64,000 nucleotides of DNA from Collinsella sp. MSK.8.10 (GTDB lineage Bacteria > Actinomycetota > Coriobacteriia > Coriobacteriales > Coriobacteriaceae), in NCBI RefSeq assembly GCF_019041915.1, contig NZ_JAHPYF010000001.1:558001-622000 (forward strand). Direction: 5' to 3'. This document shows positions 36,344 to 45,380 of this stretch, piece after piece. The first letter of the stretch is position 1. Every line of letters starts with the position of its first letter. The notes below the pieces were generated by a model that saw nothing but the letters and a program-made list of their open reading frames with translations, searched no databases and was not told the origin of the DNA. The position numbers and the translations under genes are program-made.

Positions 36344-37282
36344 CTAGTCGCGCAGCTCGCGGCCGGTGATCTCGAGGAACACGTCGTTGAGGGTCGGCGG
36401 CTCGGAATAAATGCGGCCAAGCGCCACGTCATGCGAGCGCAGCGCATCGAGAATGTCCGTCAGGTTATGCGGGCTCGCCTCGCACGAAAACGTGAGCTGG
36501 CCCGCCGTCGCCGACAGGTCCAGGACATGCGGCAGGCTCGCGACGGCACCGAGCGCCGCGCTCGGCACCTCGCCGACCTCGATCACGATCTTCTCGCCCA
36601 TCTGAATCATGCGCTTGAGTTCGTCGTTGGTGCCCTGCGCCAGCACGCGCCCGCCGTCCATGATCATGATGCGGCTGCAGATCTGCTCGACTTCCTCCAT
36701 ATAATGGCTGGTATACACCACCGTGGCGCCCTCGTCGCGCAGGCGGCAGATGCCCTCCAGGATGGCGTTGCGACTCTGCGGGTCGACCGCCACCGTGGGC
36801 TCGTCAAAGAAGATGAGCTCGGGCTTGTGCGCGATGCCGCAGGCGATGTTGAGGCGACGCGCCAGGCCGCCCGAGAGCTTGCCGGGGCGAAACTTGGTAA
36901 AGTCGCCCAAGCCGACAAAGTCGATCGCCTCGTCCACCAGCGCGCGGCGGCGCTTGCGGTCGCTAACGTAAAGGCTGCAGAAATAGTCGATGTTCTCGCG
37001 CACGGTGAGCTCGTCGAACACCGCCACCTGTTGCGGCACCACGCCGATGCGGCGCTTGAGGTCGTAGCGAGCGGGCGTCATGGGCTCGCCAAAGAGCTCG
37101 ATGGTGCCTTTGTCGTAGGCAAGCAGCTGCAGGATACAGTTGATGGACGTGGTCTTGCCCGAGCCGTTGGGACCCAGCAGGCCAAAGATCTCGCCGGGGG
37201 CGATGCTCAGGTTAAAGTGGTCGAGCGCGATAAGATCGTCATAGCGCTTGACGAGGTTTTCGACGTGGACGATGTCTGTCAT
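36344..37282 (-). CDS. ABC-2 exporter ATPase (DrrA/NatA type)
   Basis: Walker A GPNGSGKTTS, signature LSGGLARRLNIACGIAHKPE, Walker B IFFDEPTVAVD and His switch YTSHYMEE. The C-terminal extension of about 90 residues is the DrrA-type domain. The start at ATG 37280-37282 with AAGGG upstream avoids an unlikely N-terminal extension in the divergent promoter region. First gene of a three-gene exporter operon with two ABC-2 permeases. Confidence 0.92.
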   Translation of the reverse strand: MTDIVHVENLVKRYDDLIALDHFNLSIAPGEIFGLLGPNGSGKTTSINCILQLLAYDKGTIELFGEPMTPARYDLKRRIGVVPQQVAVFDELTVRENIDYFCSLYVSDRKRRRALVDEAIDFVGLGDFTKFRPGKLSGGLARRLNIACGIAHKPELIFFDEPTVAVDPQSRNAILEGICRLRDEGATVVYTSHYMEEVEQICSRIMIMDGGRVLAQGTNDELKRMIQMGEKIVIEVGEVPSAALGAVASLPHVLDLSATAGQLTFSCEASPHNLTDILDALRSHDVALGRIYSEPPTLNDVFLEITGRELRD

Positions 37283-37468
37283 GAGGCGGCCCTTCTGTTG
37301 GTCGTGGCCCGGTACGATTGCATCATCGCAGGAGCGGACGGCGCGCACCAGTGAGCTTTGTCACGAGTGCGGAGCTTGGTCGCGCGGCCCGCCGACGCGA
37401 CCGCCCCGGCGCGTGGGAGGAATGTCACGATTGCTCCGGGTGGCGCCTCCCCCATGCGCGGCATCGCG

Positions 37469-37480
37469 TACAATACCCGT
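37469..37480 (+). promoter_or_regulatory. -10 box of a probably leaderless transcript
   Basis: TACAAT (37469-37474) ends six bases before the kinase ATG, so transcription would start at or next to the start codon. No ribosome-binding sequence lies between them. No strong -35 is apparent. Confidence 0.55.
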
Positions 37481-38623
37481 ATGAACAGGCTATTCGACAA
37501 ATCGATCGTGCTGGCGTGCTGTATTGCGGCCGCCATGGGTCTTGCCGTGGACGCTCATCTGGTCGCGGCGTTTTGCCTTGGCGTTATTGCCACCTCGCTG
37601 GCCGAGGTCACACAGGAGGAACGTACGCGCCGCATATGCGAGGCCGCAAGTTACGCTTACATCATCGCGGCTGTCTTCGTGCCGCCGTTTGTGCCGTTTG
37701 CGCCTCTCGCCCTCTATGACATCGCGCGGCGGGTGCGCCGTGAGCACGCCTGGGTCGCGCTGGGCATTGGCGCCACCTTTGTCTTTGCACTCGTCGCGGA
37801 CCTTCGCGGCGGCGCGCTCACCACCCGAACGCTCCTGCTGACCGCCATCCTTTCGGTTGCCGCCACCTTGCTATCGCTACGTACCGCCCAGCTGGAGCGC
37901 GAGCAACAGCGCATGCGCCGTACCCGCGACGGGCTGCAAGAACGAGCCCTCGCGCTCGAAGCGCGCAACCGCGACCTCGCCGACCGCCAGGACTACGAAG
38001 TCGAGCTCGCGACGCTCGCCGAACGCGCCCGCATCGCGCGCGAGATCCACGATAACGTCGGGCACCAGCTCACGCGCGCTTCACTGCAGGCCGAAGCCCT
38101 ACGCGTGGTCCACGCCGACGAGCCCGGGGTTGCCGCCGATTTCGCCGACGTCAAACGCACGGTTGACGAGGCGCTCCAGCTTGTGCGCACCAGCGTCCAC
38201 GCGCTCAACGACAACGCCGTCGAGCTTTCCGTGCAGCTCGAGCGCATCGTTGAAGGCGCGCGCTCGGACGGCGGTCCGCAGATTAAGCTTGAAGTTATGA
38301 CCGAGCATGCGCCCGCAAACGTCGCCAACTGCTTTGCGGCGGTCCTGCGCGAGGCGCTCTCCAACACCATGCGCCACGCTTGCGCCCAGACCGTCACTGT
38401 ACGATGCATGGAGCATCCGTCGTTTTACCAGCTCATCGTTACCGACGATGGCGCGGGCGGGGTCCAAGCAAGCAGCCGCGGCGCCGCGGAGGGCATGGGG
38501 CTTGCCTCCATGCGCGAGCGCATCGAGGCGCTTGGCGGCACCTTCTCCGCCGGCCCGCGTGCCGGCTCCCCCGGCTGGCGCGTGTTTGCCACCGTTCCCA
38601 AACAGCAAGGAGATGAGGGCTGA
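37481..38623 (+). CDS. Sensor histidine kinase (HisKA_3 / DesK-like)
   Basis: Four or five N-terminal helices (residues 8-130), a coiled coil, the phospho-acceptor helix ARIAREIHDNVGHQLTRASL, N-box REALSNTMRHA and G-box DDGAGG/GMGLASMRER. An active NarL-system kinase. The upstream frame is open but the natural start is ATG 37481-37483, apparently leaderless. The kinase overlaps the response regulator by one base (TGATG). It is divergent from an ABC-2 exporter, suggesting it senses a compound that the exporter removes. Confidence 0.88.
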   Translation: MNRLFDKSIVLACCIAAAMGLAVDAHLVAAFCLGVIATSLAEVTQEERTRRICEAASYAYIIAAVFVPPFVPFAPLALYDIARRVRREHAWVALGIGATFVFALVADLRGGALTTRTLLLTAILSVAATLLSLRTAQLEREQQRMRRTRDGLQERALALEARNRDLADRQDYEVELATLAERARIAREIHDNVGHQLTRASLQAEALRVVHADEPGVAADFADVKRTVDEALQLVRTSVHALNDNAVELSVQLERIVEGARSDGGPQIKLEVMTEHAPANVANCFAAVLREALSNTMRHACAQTVTVRCMEHPSFYQLIVTDDGAGGVQASSRGAAEGMGLASMRERIEALGGTFSAGPRAGSPGWRVFATVPKQQGDEG

Positions 38624-39252
38624 TGAGGCTCATCGTTGTCGACGACGACCGCTTGGTGGTCGATTCGCTCAAGATTATCCTGGGCGCCCAGCCGCAGATC
38701 GAAGTGGTGGACACCGGTGCCAACGGCAACGATGCGGTGGCGCTTTACGCCGAGCACGCACCCGATATCGCGCTGCTCGACATTCAGATGCCGGGACGCG
38801 ACGGCCTTTCGGCGGCACGCGAAATCCTTGAGCGCGACCCCACGGCGCACGTGGTGTTTCTGACGACATTCTCGGATGACGAGTACATTGTGTCGGCGCT
38901 TAAACTGGGCGCCCGCGGCTATCTGATTAAAACCGATGTCGCCGCCATTCCTCCAGCGTTGGCGCAGGTCATGGACGGCAAACGCGTACTCGAGGGCAAG
39001 GCGATCGAGGATATCGACTTTGATGGGGCGGGGTCCGAGGCCGACACGCCTCGCCGGCCCGCTGCCTTTGCCAGCCTGACCGACCGCGAGTTCGAAGTCA
39101 CAGAGCTCATCGCCCGCGGCCTCGACAACAAGGAGATTGCCGCCACCGCCTACATGGGCGAAGGCACCGTGCGCAACCACATCAGCTCAATCCTTGCCAA
39201 AATGGGCCTGCGTAACCGCACGCAGATCGCCATCGCCTACCTGCGAGGGTAA
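38623..39252 (+). CDS. NarL-type response regulator
   Basis: Receiver domain with acidic DDD near residue 8, phospho-acceptor Asp in IALLDIQMPGRDG, Thr in FLTTFSD and Lys in YLIKTD. The LuxR DNA-binding domain is complete (LTDREFEVTELIARGLDNKE, then TVRNHISSILAKMG). 209 residues, coupled to the kinase. Likely target: the divergent ABC-2 exporter operon; this is inference from position. Confidence 0.93.
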   Translation: MRLIVVDDDRLVVDSLKIILGAQPQIEVVDTGANGNDAVALYAEHAPDIALLDIQMPGRDGLSAAREILERDPTAHVVFLTTFSDDEYIVSALKLGARGYLIKTDVAAIPPALAQVMDGKRVLEGKAIEDIDFDGAGSEADTPRRPAAFASLTDREFEVTELIARGLDNKEIAATAYMGEGTVRNHISSILAKMGLRNRTQIAIAYLRG

Positions 39253-39313
39253 TTATCCGACGACCGACCGCCCCGGCATAGCAAAATGGCCGTTATCGAT
39301 TTAATGCCATTTC

Positions 39314-39465
39314 AAAACCATGCCGGATTACGGGGCTAAACTCAGGGCCCCCATCCATACCCACGTTTTCTGCAAAATGACGGCTCGTCTACCTGCGGTT
39401 TTATTTTCACGAATATCGGCATGGTTGGGGACTCGTGATTCAGCCCCGTAAACCGGCATAGTTTT
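39314..39465. repeat. Family A inverted-repeat element, copy 1
   Basis: 152 bases bounded by 24-base terminal inverted repeats (39314-39337 and 39442-39465) containing ATGCCGG and TACGGGGCT, with two mismatches. A CTACCTGCGGTTTTATTT stretch in the centre recurs in the other copies. It lies in the convergent gap between the response regulator and the hydrogenase operon. Confidence 0.8.
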
Positions 39466-39558
39466 GTTCGGGCGGCCCTGCACGAGTGCCTCCGCCAGCC
39501 TCACGGGACCAAAATGATCCGTTTTCCTCCGCCCCCAAGGGATCAGCCGGAACCGCTC

Positions 39559-39714
39559 GCCACGAAACTGGCCCATCTACTACGTTTGACCCGATACCCC
39601 CGACCACAACCGCGTTTTATGAAAAACCGCAGGCGTTCTACCTGCGGTTTTGTTTTTGGGATTTTCCGTATGGTCGGAGGTTCGCTATCCAGCTCCGTAA
39701 ACCGGCATAGTTTT
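39559..39714. repeat. Chimeric element: family B left end, family A right end
   Basis: The left 29 bases (39559-39587) match the left end of the family B element near 54344, with CCACGAAACTGGCCCATCTA; the right 24 bases (39691-39714) match the right end of family A (CCGTAAACCGGCATAGTTTT). The centre is a perfect 11-bp terminator-like hairpin AAAACCGCAGG/CCTGCGGTTTT (39623-39633/39641-39651) followed by more T. Confidence 0.75.
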
Positions 39715-39746
39715 GTTCGTGGCGGCCCAACCGCGCGTTCACGCGC

Positions 39747-39780
39747 GGGGCCGGTGGGGCATTTTTGCCCCACCGGCCCC
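39747..39780. terminator. Strong hairpin after the hydrogenase operon
   Basis: A perfect 15-bp G+C-rich stem (39747-39761/39766-39780) with a TTTT loop, 10 bases beyond the ferredoxin stop. No T tail on the minus strand. Confidence 0.65.
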
Positions 39781-39789
39781 ATCCAAACG

Positions 39790-40131
39790 CTACTCCGGCT
39801 TGGTTTCTACCGTGAGAGTCTTGTCCGCCGCAACCGGAGTGCGGGCGGTGTCCATGCTCAGGCAGTGTTTAGGACAGCTTTCGATGCACTCGCCGCACAC
39901 CACACAGGCATACGGGTCGATCGACCACGTTCCGCCCTTGCGATCGACCGCGAGTGCGCCCGCCGGGCAGCGGCGCGCGCACATGCCACAGCAGATGCAC
40001 ACGTTCATGTCGTTAACGATATGCCCGCGCAGGCGCTCGGGTGCCGCGAGCTTCTCCTGCGGATAGCACACCGTTACCGGCTGCTTGACCATAGAGCCCA
40101 AGGCCGTCTTGGCAAATGTCAGTAAACTCAT
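39790..40131 (-). CDS. echF: Ech hydrogenase ferredoxin subunit (2x[4Fe-4S])
   Basis: Small polyferredoxin with two classical [4Fe-4S] sites, CICCGMCARRCPAG and CVVCGECIESCP. The N-terminus (MSLLTFAKTALGSMVKQPVT) resembles the amphipathic membrane-facing start of EchF, HycF and NuoI. It passes electrons between soluble ferredoxin and the EchC cluster. It starts 7 bases after the large-subunit stop and ends the operon. Homologous NuoI/HycF assignments are possible, but context favours Ech. Confidence 0.88.
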   Translation of the reverse strand: MSLLTFAKTALGSMVKQPVTVCYPQEKLAAPERLRGHIVNDMNVCICCGMCARRCPAGALAVDRKGGTWSIDPYACVVCGECIESCPKHCLSMDTARTPVAADKTLTVETKPE

Positions 40132-40138
40132 GCCGCGC

Positions 40139-41227
40139 CTACCTTTCCGTGCAGCTAATGCAGGGGTCGATGGTCAGGATAATCATGGGCACGTTGGCAA
40201 GGAGCACGCCCTGCAGCGCATGCGTCAGACCCGCCAGGTTCTGCGACGTCGGCGTGCGCACGCGGAAACGGTCCAGGTTCTTGGTGCCGTTACCGCGCAC
40301 ATAGTAATATGCCTCGCCGCGCGGCTGTTCAATCACAACCTCGCCGCGCGCGCCGTCGGCCGGCGTGAGCTTGGTACGCCCGCCGATACCGTCGTGCGGA
40401 ATCTTGCCGACAAGCTCCTTGATAATGTCCATGGCCTGCGTAACCTCGGCACAACGCACCTGGCAGCGGGCATAACAGTCGCCATCGGTGGCAACAATCG
40501 GCTCAAACGCAGCCAAGTCCGCATAGGCACCGTCACCGAACATGCGCACGTCATAATCCACGCCCGAGGCGCGACCGAACGGGCCGACCATCGACAGATC
40601 CAGCGCGTCCTTCTTGCTGATCACGCCCACGCTATGCAGGCGCTCGCCGCAGCTATTGTCGTCCAAAAATGTATGCACCACGGCCTCGTAGTCAGGGCGC
40701 ATAGCGTCGAGCGTCTGGACAATACCCGCCAGCTCGGAATCCTCAATGTCGTGTTTAAGGCCGCCAATCTCGTTAATCGACAGAATCACGCGACCGCCGC
40801 AAGTGCTCTCAAAGATCTTGAGAATCTGCTCGCGCAGCGTCCACGAACGATAGAACAGCGCCTCAAAGCCAAAGGCATCGGCGAGCAGGCCCAGCCACAG
40901 CAGGTGCGAGTGAATGCGCGAAAGCTCATGCAGAATGGTGCGGATATACTGCACGCGACCAGGCACCTCGATGCCGAGCATGCGCTCGCAGGCGCTGGCG
41001 TAGCCACAGCTATGGCCCACGGCGCAGATGCCGCAGATGCGCTCGGCGATGTAGCCAAACTGATGCATATCGCGCTTTTCGGTGAGCTTCTCGAGTCCGC
41101 GGTGCACAAAGCCGATCTGCGGAATTGCTTCGATGACGCGGTCGTCCTCGATCACCAGGTCCAGATGAAGCGGCTCGGGCAGCACCGGGTGCTGCGGGCC
41201 AAACGGAATTACGGAGCGATGAGCCAT
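40139..41227 (-). CDS. echE: Energy-converting [NiFe] hydrogenase large subunit
   Basis: Carries the NiFe site: RICGICAVGH near residue 62 and DPCISCTER at the extreme C-terminus supply four Cys ligands, so this is a true group 4 hydrogenase, not NuoD/complex I. It ends two residues after CTE, so there is no C-terminal peptide for a maturation protease to remove, as in the CooH/EchE type. 362 residues, normal length. Reduces protons to H2 with ferredoxin electrons or the reverse. It lies 5 bases after EchD; hyp maturation genes are outside the window. Confidence 0.93.
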   Translation of the reverse strand: MAHRSVIPFGPQHPVLPEPLHLDLVIEDDRVIEAIPQIGFVHRGLEKLTEKRDMHQFGYIAERICGICAVGHSCGYASACERMLGIEVPGRVQYIRTILHELSRIHSHLLWLGLLADAFGFEALFYRSWTLREQILKIFESTCGGRVILSINEIGGLKHDIEDSELAGIVQTLDAMRPDYEAVVHTFLDDNSCGERLHSVGVISKKDALDLSMVGPFGRASGVDYDVRMFGDGAYADLAAFEPIVATDGDCYARCQVRCAEVTQAMDIIKELVGKIPHDGIGGRTKLTPADGARGEVVIEQPRGEAYYYVRGNGTKNLDRFRVRTPTSQNLAGLTHALQGVLLANVPMIILTIDPCISCTER

Positions 41228-41232
41228 GGACC

Positions 41233-41931
41233 TTACGCCTCCTTTTTCTGCTTGTCGCGGGCGGCCTTGGCGGCAAGCGCCGCGCGGACCTTGGCCGCTT
41301 TCTCGGGATCCATGGCAGCGAGCTTTGCCTCCATCTCGGCAGCCTTGAGCGCGGCCTTGGCAGCGGCATCGTCATGCTGGGCATCGGAGCCGGCAGCCGC
41401 AGCGGGCTGAGCGACGGCAGCGCCCGCAGCGCCCTCCCCTGCAGCAGCCGCAGCGGCGGCCTTTTCGGCCGCGGCCTTGCGCGCCTTGGCCTCGGCAGCG
41501 GCACGGACCTTCATGGCTTTCTCGCGCGCGGCCTTCACCTCGGGCGTGATGACGCTCATGGGCTCGCCAGTCGAAACCTGGTAGAAAAAGCCCTTAAAGT
41601 CGACCTGCATGTCGGTGATGGCAAGACCAAACAGGTCGTGCGCTTCGTTTTCAAACGGGAATACTGCCGGATAGTACGAGCTGATGGACGGAATCTCCTG
41701 GTACTGATTAATTCCCTCAATCACCAGGTTCTCGATCGCATAGCTGCCGTCCTGCGCGATATGCTCCTGAGCAGCACGAACGTTGATAAACGTATAGACC
41801 AAGCGATACGTGCCGTCGTCGACGTTGCGCTCGGCGTGCATTTGCACAAAGCGCGCGCCGACGCCCTTGAGCGCCTGAACATGCGGCAACAGCTCGTCGA
41901 TCCCGACGGTGGTATAGATAGCCTTTTGCAT
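41233..41931 (-). CDS. echD: Ech hydrogenase NuoC-like subunit with Ala/Lys-rich tail
   Basis: Residues 1-130 form a NuoC/EchD-like domain ending in ISSYYPAVFPFENEAHDLFG, a strong family signature. Thereafter about 100 residues are low-complexity Ala/Lys/Glu helices (KARKAAAEKAAAAAAAGEGA), absent from ordinary EchD. The tail may tether the soluble arm or bind another protein; it is encoded in frame without interruption. Its start shares one base with the stop of echC. A structural subunit of the peripheral arm, without cofactor. Confidence 0.88.
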   Translation of the reverse strand: MQKAIYTTVGIDELLPHVQALKGVGARFVQMHAERNVDDGTYRLVYTFINVRAAQEHIAQDGSYAIENLVIEGINQYQEIPSISSYYPAVFPFENEAHDLFGLAITDMQVDFKGFFYQVSTGEPMSVITPEVKAAREKAMKVRAAAEAKARKAAAEKAAAAAAAGEGAAGAAVAQPAAAAGSDAQHDDAAAKAALKAAEMEAKLAAMDPEKAAKVRAALAAKAARDKQKKEA

Positions 41932-42485
41932 TACTCGGCCTCCTTTGCAGCGGCGGTCGCGTCGCCGGCCTCCGCAGCAGCCACAAACCCGTCCTCGCCC
42001 AGCTCAACGCCACCGTCCCAAGTAGCGGCACCGCCCACGGTGAGCGGATCGCCGCCGGCGCGCATCACGGCCTCCTTCTGGTCCAGGATGCCACACGCCT
42101 CCACGATGGCATCGATCACCGTCTCGGGGCGAATGGCGCACCCGGGCGCGTACACGTCCACGGGAATCGCGCGGTCCACGCCGCCGATCACGTTGTAGGC
42201 ATCGCGGAACACGCCGCCCGAACACGCGCAGATGCCGCACGCCACCACGCACTTGGGCTCGAGCATCTGGTTGTAGATCTGGCGCACGACAGGCAGGTTC
42301 TGGGCATTGACCGACCCCGTCACCAAAAAGATATCCGCATGCTTGGGGTTGCCGGTGTTGACCACGCCAAAGCGCTCCGCATCGAACAGCGGCGTGAGCG
42401 AGGCCAGCACCTCGATATCGCATCCGTTGCAGCTCGAACCGTCGTAATGAATAACCCACGGCGAGCGCGACATTTTATGATCCAT
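41931..42485 (-). CDS. echC: Ech hydrogenase small subunit (NuoB-like)
   Basis: Proximal [4Fe-4S] cluster subunit. Cys ligands are visible in SCNGCDIE, ACGICACSGG and PGCAIRPE. The usual PGCPPRPE is PGCAIRPE, a conservative change seen in group 4 hydrogenases. It contacts EchE and carries electrons to the NiFe site. The C-terminus has an Ala/Glu extension of about 30 residues. The start lies 12 bases after the stop of the membrane fusion gene, with GGAGG upstream. Confidence 0.92.
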   Translation of the reverse strand: MDHKMSRSPWVIHYDGSSCNGCDIEVLASLTPLFDAERFGVVNTGNPKHADIFLVTGSVNAQNLPVVRQIYNQMLEPKCVVACGICACSGGVFRDAYNVIGGVDRAIPVDVYAPGCAIRPETVIDAIVEACGILDQKEAVMRAGGDPLTVGGAATWDGGVELGEDGFVAAAEAGDATAAAKEAE

Positions 42486-42497
42486 GGATGCCGCCTC

Positions 42498-45380
42498 CTA
42501 AATAAATACGTCGACGAGGATGGGCATAAGGTTGAGCAGGCCAAACACCAGCGCCACGCCCCATCCGAGCCTAAAGCAGCTGCGCCAGGTGCTGCGTGCG
42601 AAGGTGTTGTCGATCAGGACCTCGACAAAATACGTCGCGACCATCACGACCAGGGCGACCACCCAGCTCACCGGGTTGTCCCAGACAAAGAACATGCCCA
42701 CCCACATCAAAAACAGCACGGTCTCGCACCAGTGCATAAGGGTCATCTTGGCCAGCGTGCCGCCGCTCATCTCGGTGGCGACGCCCTGGACAATCTCCTG
42801 ATGCGCGTGATGCGAGTACGAAAGATCGAACGGCGACTTGCGCAGCTTGATGGTGAGCACCGCGAGCAACGCGAGGAAAATGGGTGCGCTGTACACGATG
42901 ATGGGGGCCGACTGCCCCGTCACGGCGATGGAATCGAAGCTGTCGGTGGCAAGGTACAGGCCCACGCTCATCAGCAGAACGGCGGGCTCGTAACTCATAA
43001 CCTGCAGCAACTCACGGTCGGCGCCGACCTGGGCAAACGGGCTTTGCGTCGAGGCGGACGCCAACACCACAAAGATCGCGGCGAGCGTCACCATAAAAGC
43101 GCACAGCAGCGTGTTGGAGCCCGACACAAAGATGCCGCCGCCCACGACGGTGAAGATGAGCGCGCACGCCATGTAGGTATCGTCCATGGTGTTTACGCTG
43201 GCAGGGGCTTTGCGCAGCAGCTTGGCAACGTCGTAGAAGGGTTGCAGCAGGCGCGGGCCCACGCGGCCCTGCATGCGAGCCGAAAGCTTACGGTCAAGAC
43301 CGTCGATCAGGCCGCCCACAAGCGGCGCCAGCAGGGCAAACACCACGGTACCAATAAATATGCCCACGACACCCGAGCCTTCGAAATACTTACCGCGCAG
43401 CACCGAGGGCGCGCTCATGGCAAGCCGCTCGGGCCCAATCCACGCGCAACACAGCAGCGCAAACAAGATAATGCTGCAGCACACGACGCTGCCCGCGGGG
43501 CCAATACGCTTCTCGCCAAGGGCGTCCTCCGAGTACCAATTGCGCTTTTCGGCCTTCACCTCGTGTCCCATCGAGCCGCGGAAATGGCGATATTTGTCGG
43601 TTCCCACACCCGAAAGGTACACGTTGACGTGCGGCTTGTTGCTCACGCGGAATGAAGTCAGCAGCACCACGGCGATAAAAGCCACGATAACCACCATCAG
43701 ATACATGGCGTCCTTGCCAATAACGTACGGCACGCGGCCAAACACCATGGCCAAGTAAGGCGACACCAGACCGCTCGAGATAACCGGAAACGCCACGCAG
43801 CACAGAATCAGCAGCGCGGCGATGGTGTTGAGGGCCATCCATTCGGTCTTATGGACATTGACCTCAACGTTTTGAGCCGTGGGGTCGACGCCCGAAAGCT
43901 TGGCAAGCCACTTGCCCCAGAAGAAGAACGTCGTGGCCGAGCCAAAGGCCAGCACCATGATCATGAGCACGTTGCCAGTCTGCGCAAACGCCACCAGGGC
44001 ACCCCACTTGGACACGAGCATGCCAAACGGCGCCACAAACATGCCCATAATGCCCAGCATCATCAGACGCGTCAGGTGCGGCATGCGGCTGAACATGCCG
44101 TCCATGTCCTCGATATTGCGGCTGCCGATATGGTGCTCGGCCGTGCCCACGCACAGGAACAGCAGCGACTTGGCCACCGTGTGGAACAGGATCAGGAAGA
44201 TGGCCGCCCATACGGCCTCGGGCGCGCCGACACCCAAGCAGGCACTGATGAGGCCCAAGTTGGAAATGGTGGAGTACGCGAGCACACGCTTAGCGTTGCT
44301 CTGCGAGATGGCCATGAGGGCAGCGAGCAAAAACGTGATGGCACCCACACTCGTGACCATAAAGCCGGTCACGGGATAGATGGCATAGAGCGGGCTCAGC
44401 TTGACCATCAGGAACACGCCGGCCTTGACCATGGTTGACGAGTGCAGCAGGGCGCTCGTGGGCGTGGGGGCAACCATGGCGCCAAGCAGCCAAGTGTGGA
44501 ACGGCATCTGTGCGGCCTTGGTAAGGGCGGCGAGCGATAGCAAGATGACCGGCATCACCAGCAGCGCGGACTGCGCGGTGCCGGCGCCGGAAAGCTCGAT
44601 CATGCCCGAGATGGTCAGCGGCATGCCGTTAACGTGCAGGTACATGAGTCCGGCCAAAAACGCGATGCCGCCCAGCATGTTGAGGATGATCTGGGTGAAG
44701 GCGTTCTTGATGGCCTCGGGCGTGCGCGTGTAGCCAATCATGAGGAACGAGCACACGGTGGTGATTTCCCAGCCGCAGAACAGCCACTCAAGGTTATCGC
44801 TCGTCACGATGACGAACATGGCCGAGAGGAACAGGAACATAAGCGCCAGGAACTGCGGGCGACGGTCGGGCGCGGTCTGCCCGCGCAGCGCGGCCTCGTG
44901 CTCGTCATGGGCCTGGAAGTCCTTCATGTAGCCCAGGGCATACACGCAGATTAGGCTGCCGACAATGCCGACGGCGAGGACCATGATCACGCTCATGTAG
45001 TCCAGGTAGAGCGGCGTCGCCGTGACGGCTTCGGCCGCGGGCAGCGTCATGGCTGCAAAGGCGAGCGAGCCCACCAGCTGGACTATGCCGAGCACCGTGG
45101 TGAGCGCGTTCCTATATTTGTACGCGTTGTACAGGATGACGGCGCACAGGATGACATCGATGGCGGAGCTGATGATCGAGAGCACATGCGAGGTGCCGGG
45201 GGCAACCTCAAAGCTCTGCGGACCCGTGCCAAAAAACATGACGGCGACTACAACTGTCACCGCCATAATAATGCCGGAACCTATGAGCCCCACCGCATCG
45301 CGGGCGCGGTCACCGCGCGCGAGCAGCATGCCCAGCGCCGGTACCAGCGGAAACAGGGTAAGGAAATACAGTAGCGTCAT
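42498..45380 (-). CDS. echAB: Fused Ech membrane subunits EchA-EchB (antiporter-like + NuoH-like)
   Basis: A single 960-residue open frame. Residues 1 to about 650 are an EchA/NuoL-type antiporter-like domain of 14 or more helices, with the conserved LEWLFCGWEITT and HTWLLGAMVAPTPTSALLHS segments that carry channel Glu, His and Lys. From about residue 655 the protein is EchB/NuoH-like (MQGRVGPRLLQP, FAQVGADRELLQVMSYEPA, KLRKSPFD). These subunits are separate in most Ech and Mbh enzymes. No stop, frameshift or start signal separates them, so I regard the fusion as real. GGGGGAG lies seven bases before ATG 45378-45380. Begins the hydrogenase operon. Confidence 0.92.
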   Translation of the reverse strand: MTLLYFLTLFPLVPALGMLLARGDRARDAVGLIGSGIIMAVTVVVAVMFFGTGPQSFEVAPGTSHVLSIISSAIDVILCAVILYNAYKYRNALTTVLGIVQLVGSLAFAAMTLPAAEAVTATPLYLDYMSVIMVLAVGIVGSLICVYALGYMKDFQAHDEHEAALRGQTAPDRRPQFLALMFLFLSAMFVIVTSDNLEWLFCGWEITTVCSFLMIGYTRTPEAIKNAFTQIILNMLGGIAFLAGLMYLHVNGMPLTISGMIELSGAGTAQSALLVMPVILLSLAALTKAAQMPFHTWLLGAMVAPTPTSALLHSSTMVKAGVFLMVKLSPLYAIYPVTGFMVTSVGAITFLLAALMAISQSNAKRVLAYSTISNLGLISACLGVGAPEAVWAAIFLILFHTVAKSLLFLCVGTAEHHIGSRNIEDMDGMFSRMPHLTRLMMLGIMGMFVAPFGMLVSKWGALVAFAQTGNVLMIMVLAFGSATTFFFWGKWLAKLSGVDPTAQNVEVNVHKTEWMALNTIAALLILCCVAFPVISSGLVSPYLAMVFGRVPYVIGKDAMYLMVVIVAFIAVVLLTSFRVSNKPHVNVYLSGVGTDKYRHFRGSMGHEVKAEKRNWYSEDALGEKRIGPAGSVVCCSIILFALLCCAWIGPERLAMSAPSVLRGKYFEGSGVVGIFIGTVVFALLAPLVGGLIDGLDRKLSARMQGRVGPRLLQPFYDVAKLLRKAPASVNTMDDTYMACALIFTVVGGGIFVSGSNTLLCAFMVTLAAIFVVLASASTQSPFAQVGADRELLQVMSYEPAVLLMSVGLYLATDSFDSIAVTGQSAPIIVYSAPIFLALLAVLTIKLRKSPFDLSYSHHAHQEIVQGVATEMSGGTLAKMTLMHWCETVLFLMWVGMFFVWDNPVSWVVALVVMVATYFVEVLIDNTFARSTWRSCFRLGWGVALVFGLLNLMPILVDVFI

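Noticed and set aside
39253..39789. CRISPR array, because of repeated similar blocks
   Set aside because: Repeats are about 150 bp palindromic elements, not short direct repeats with regular spacers.
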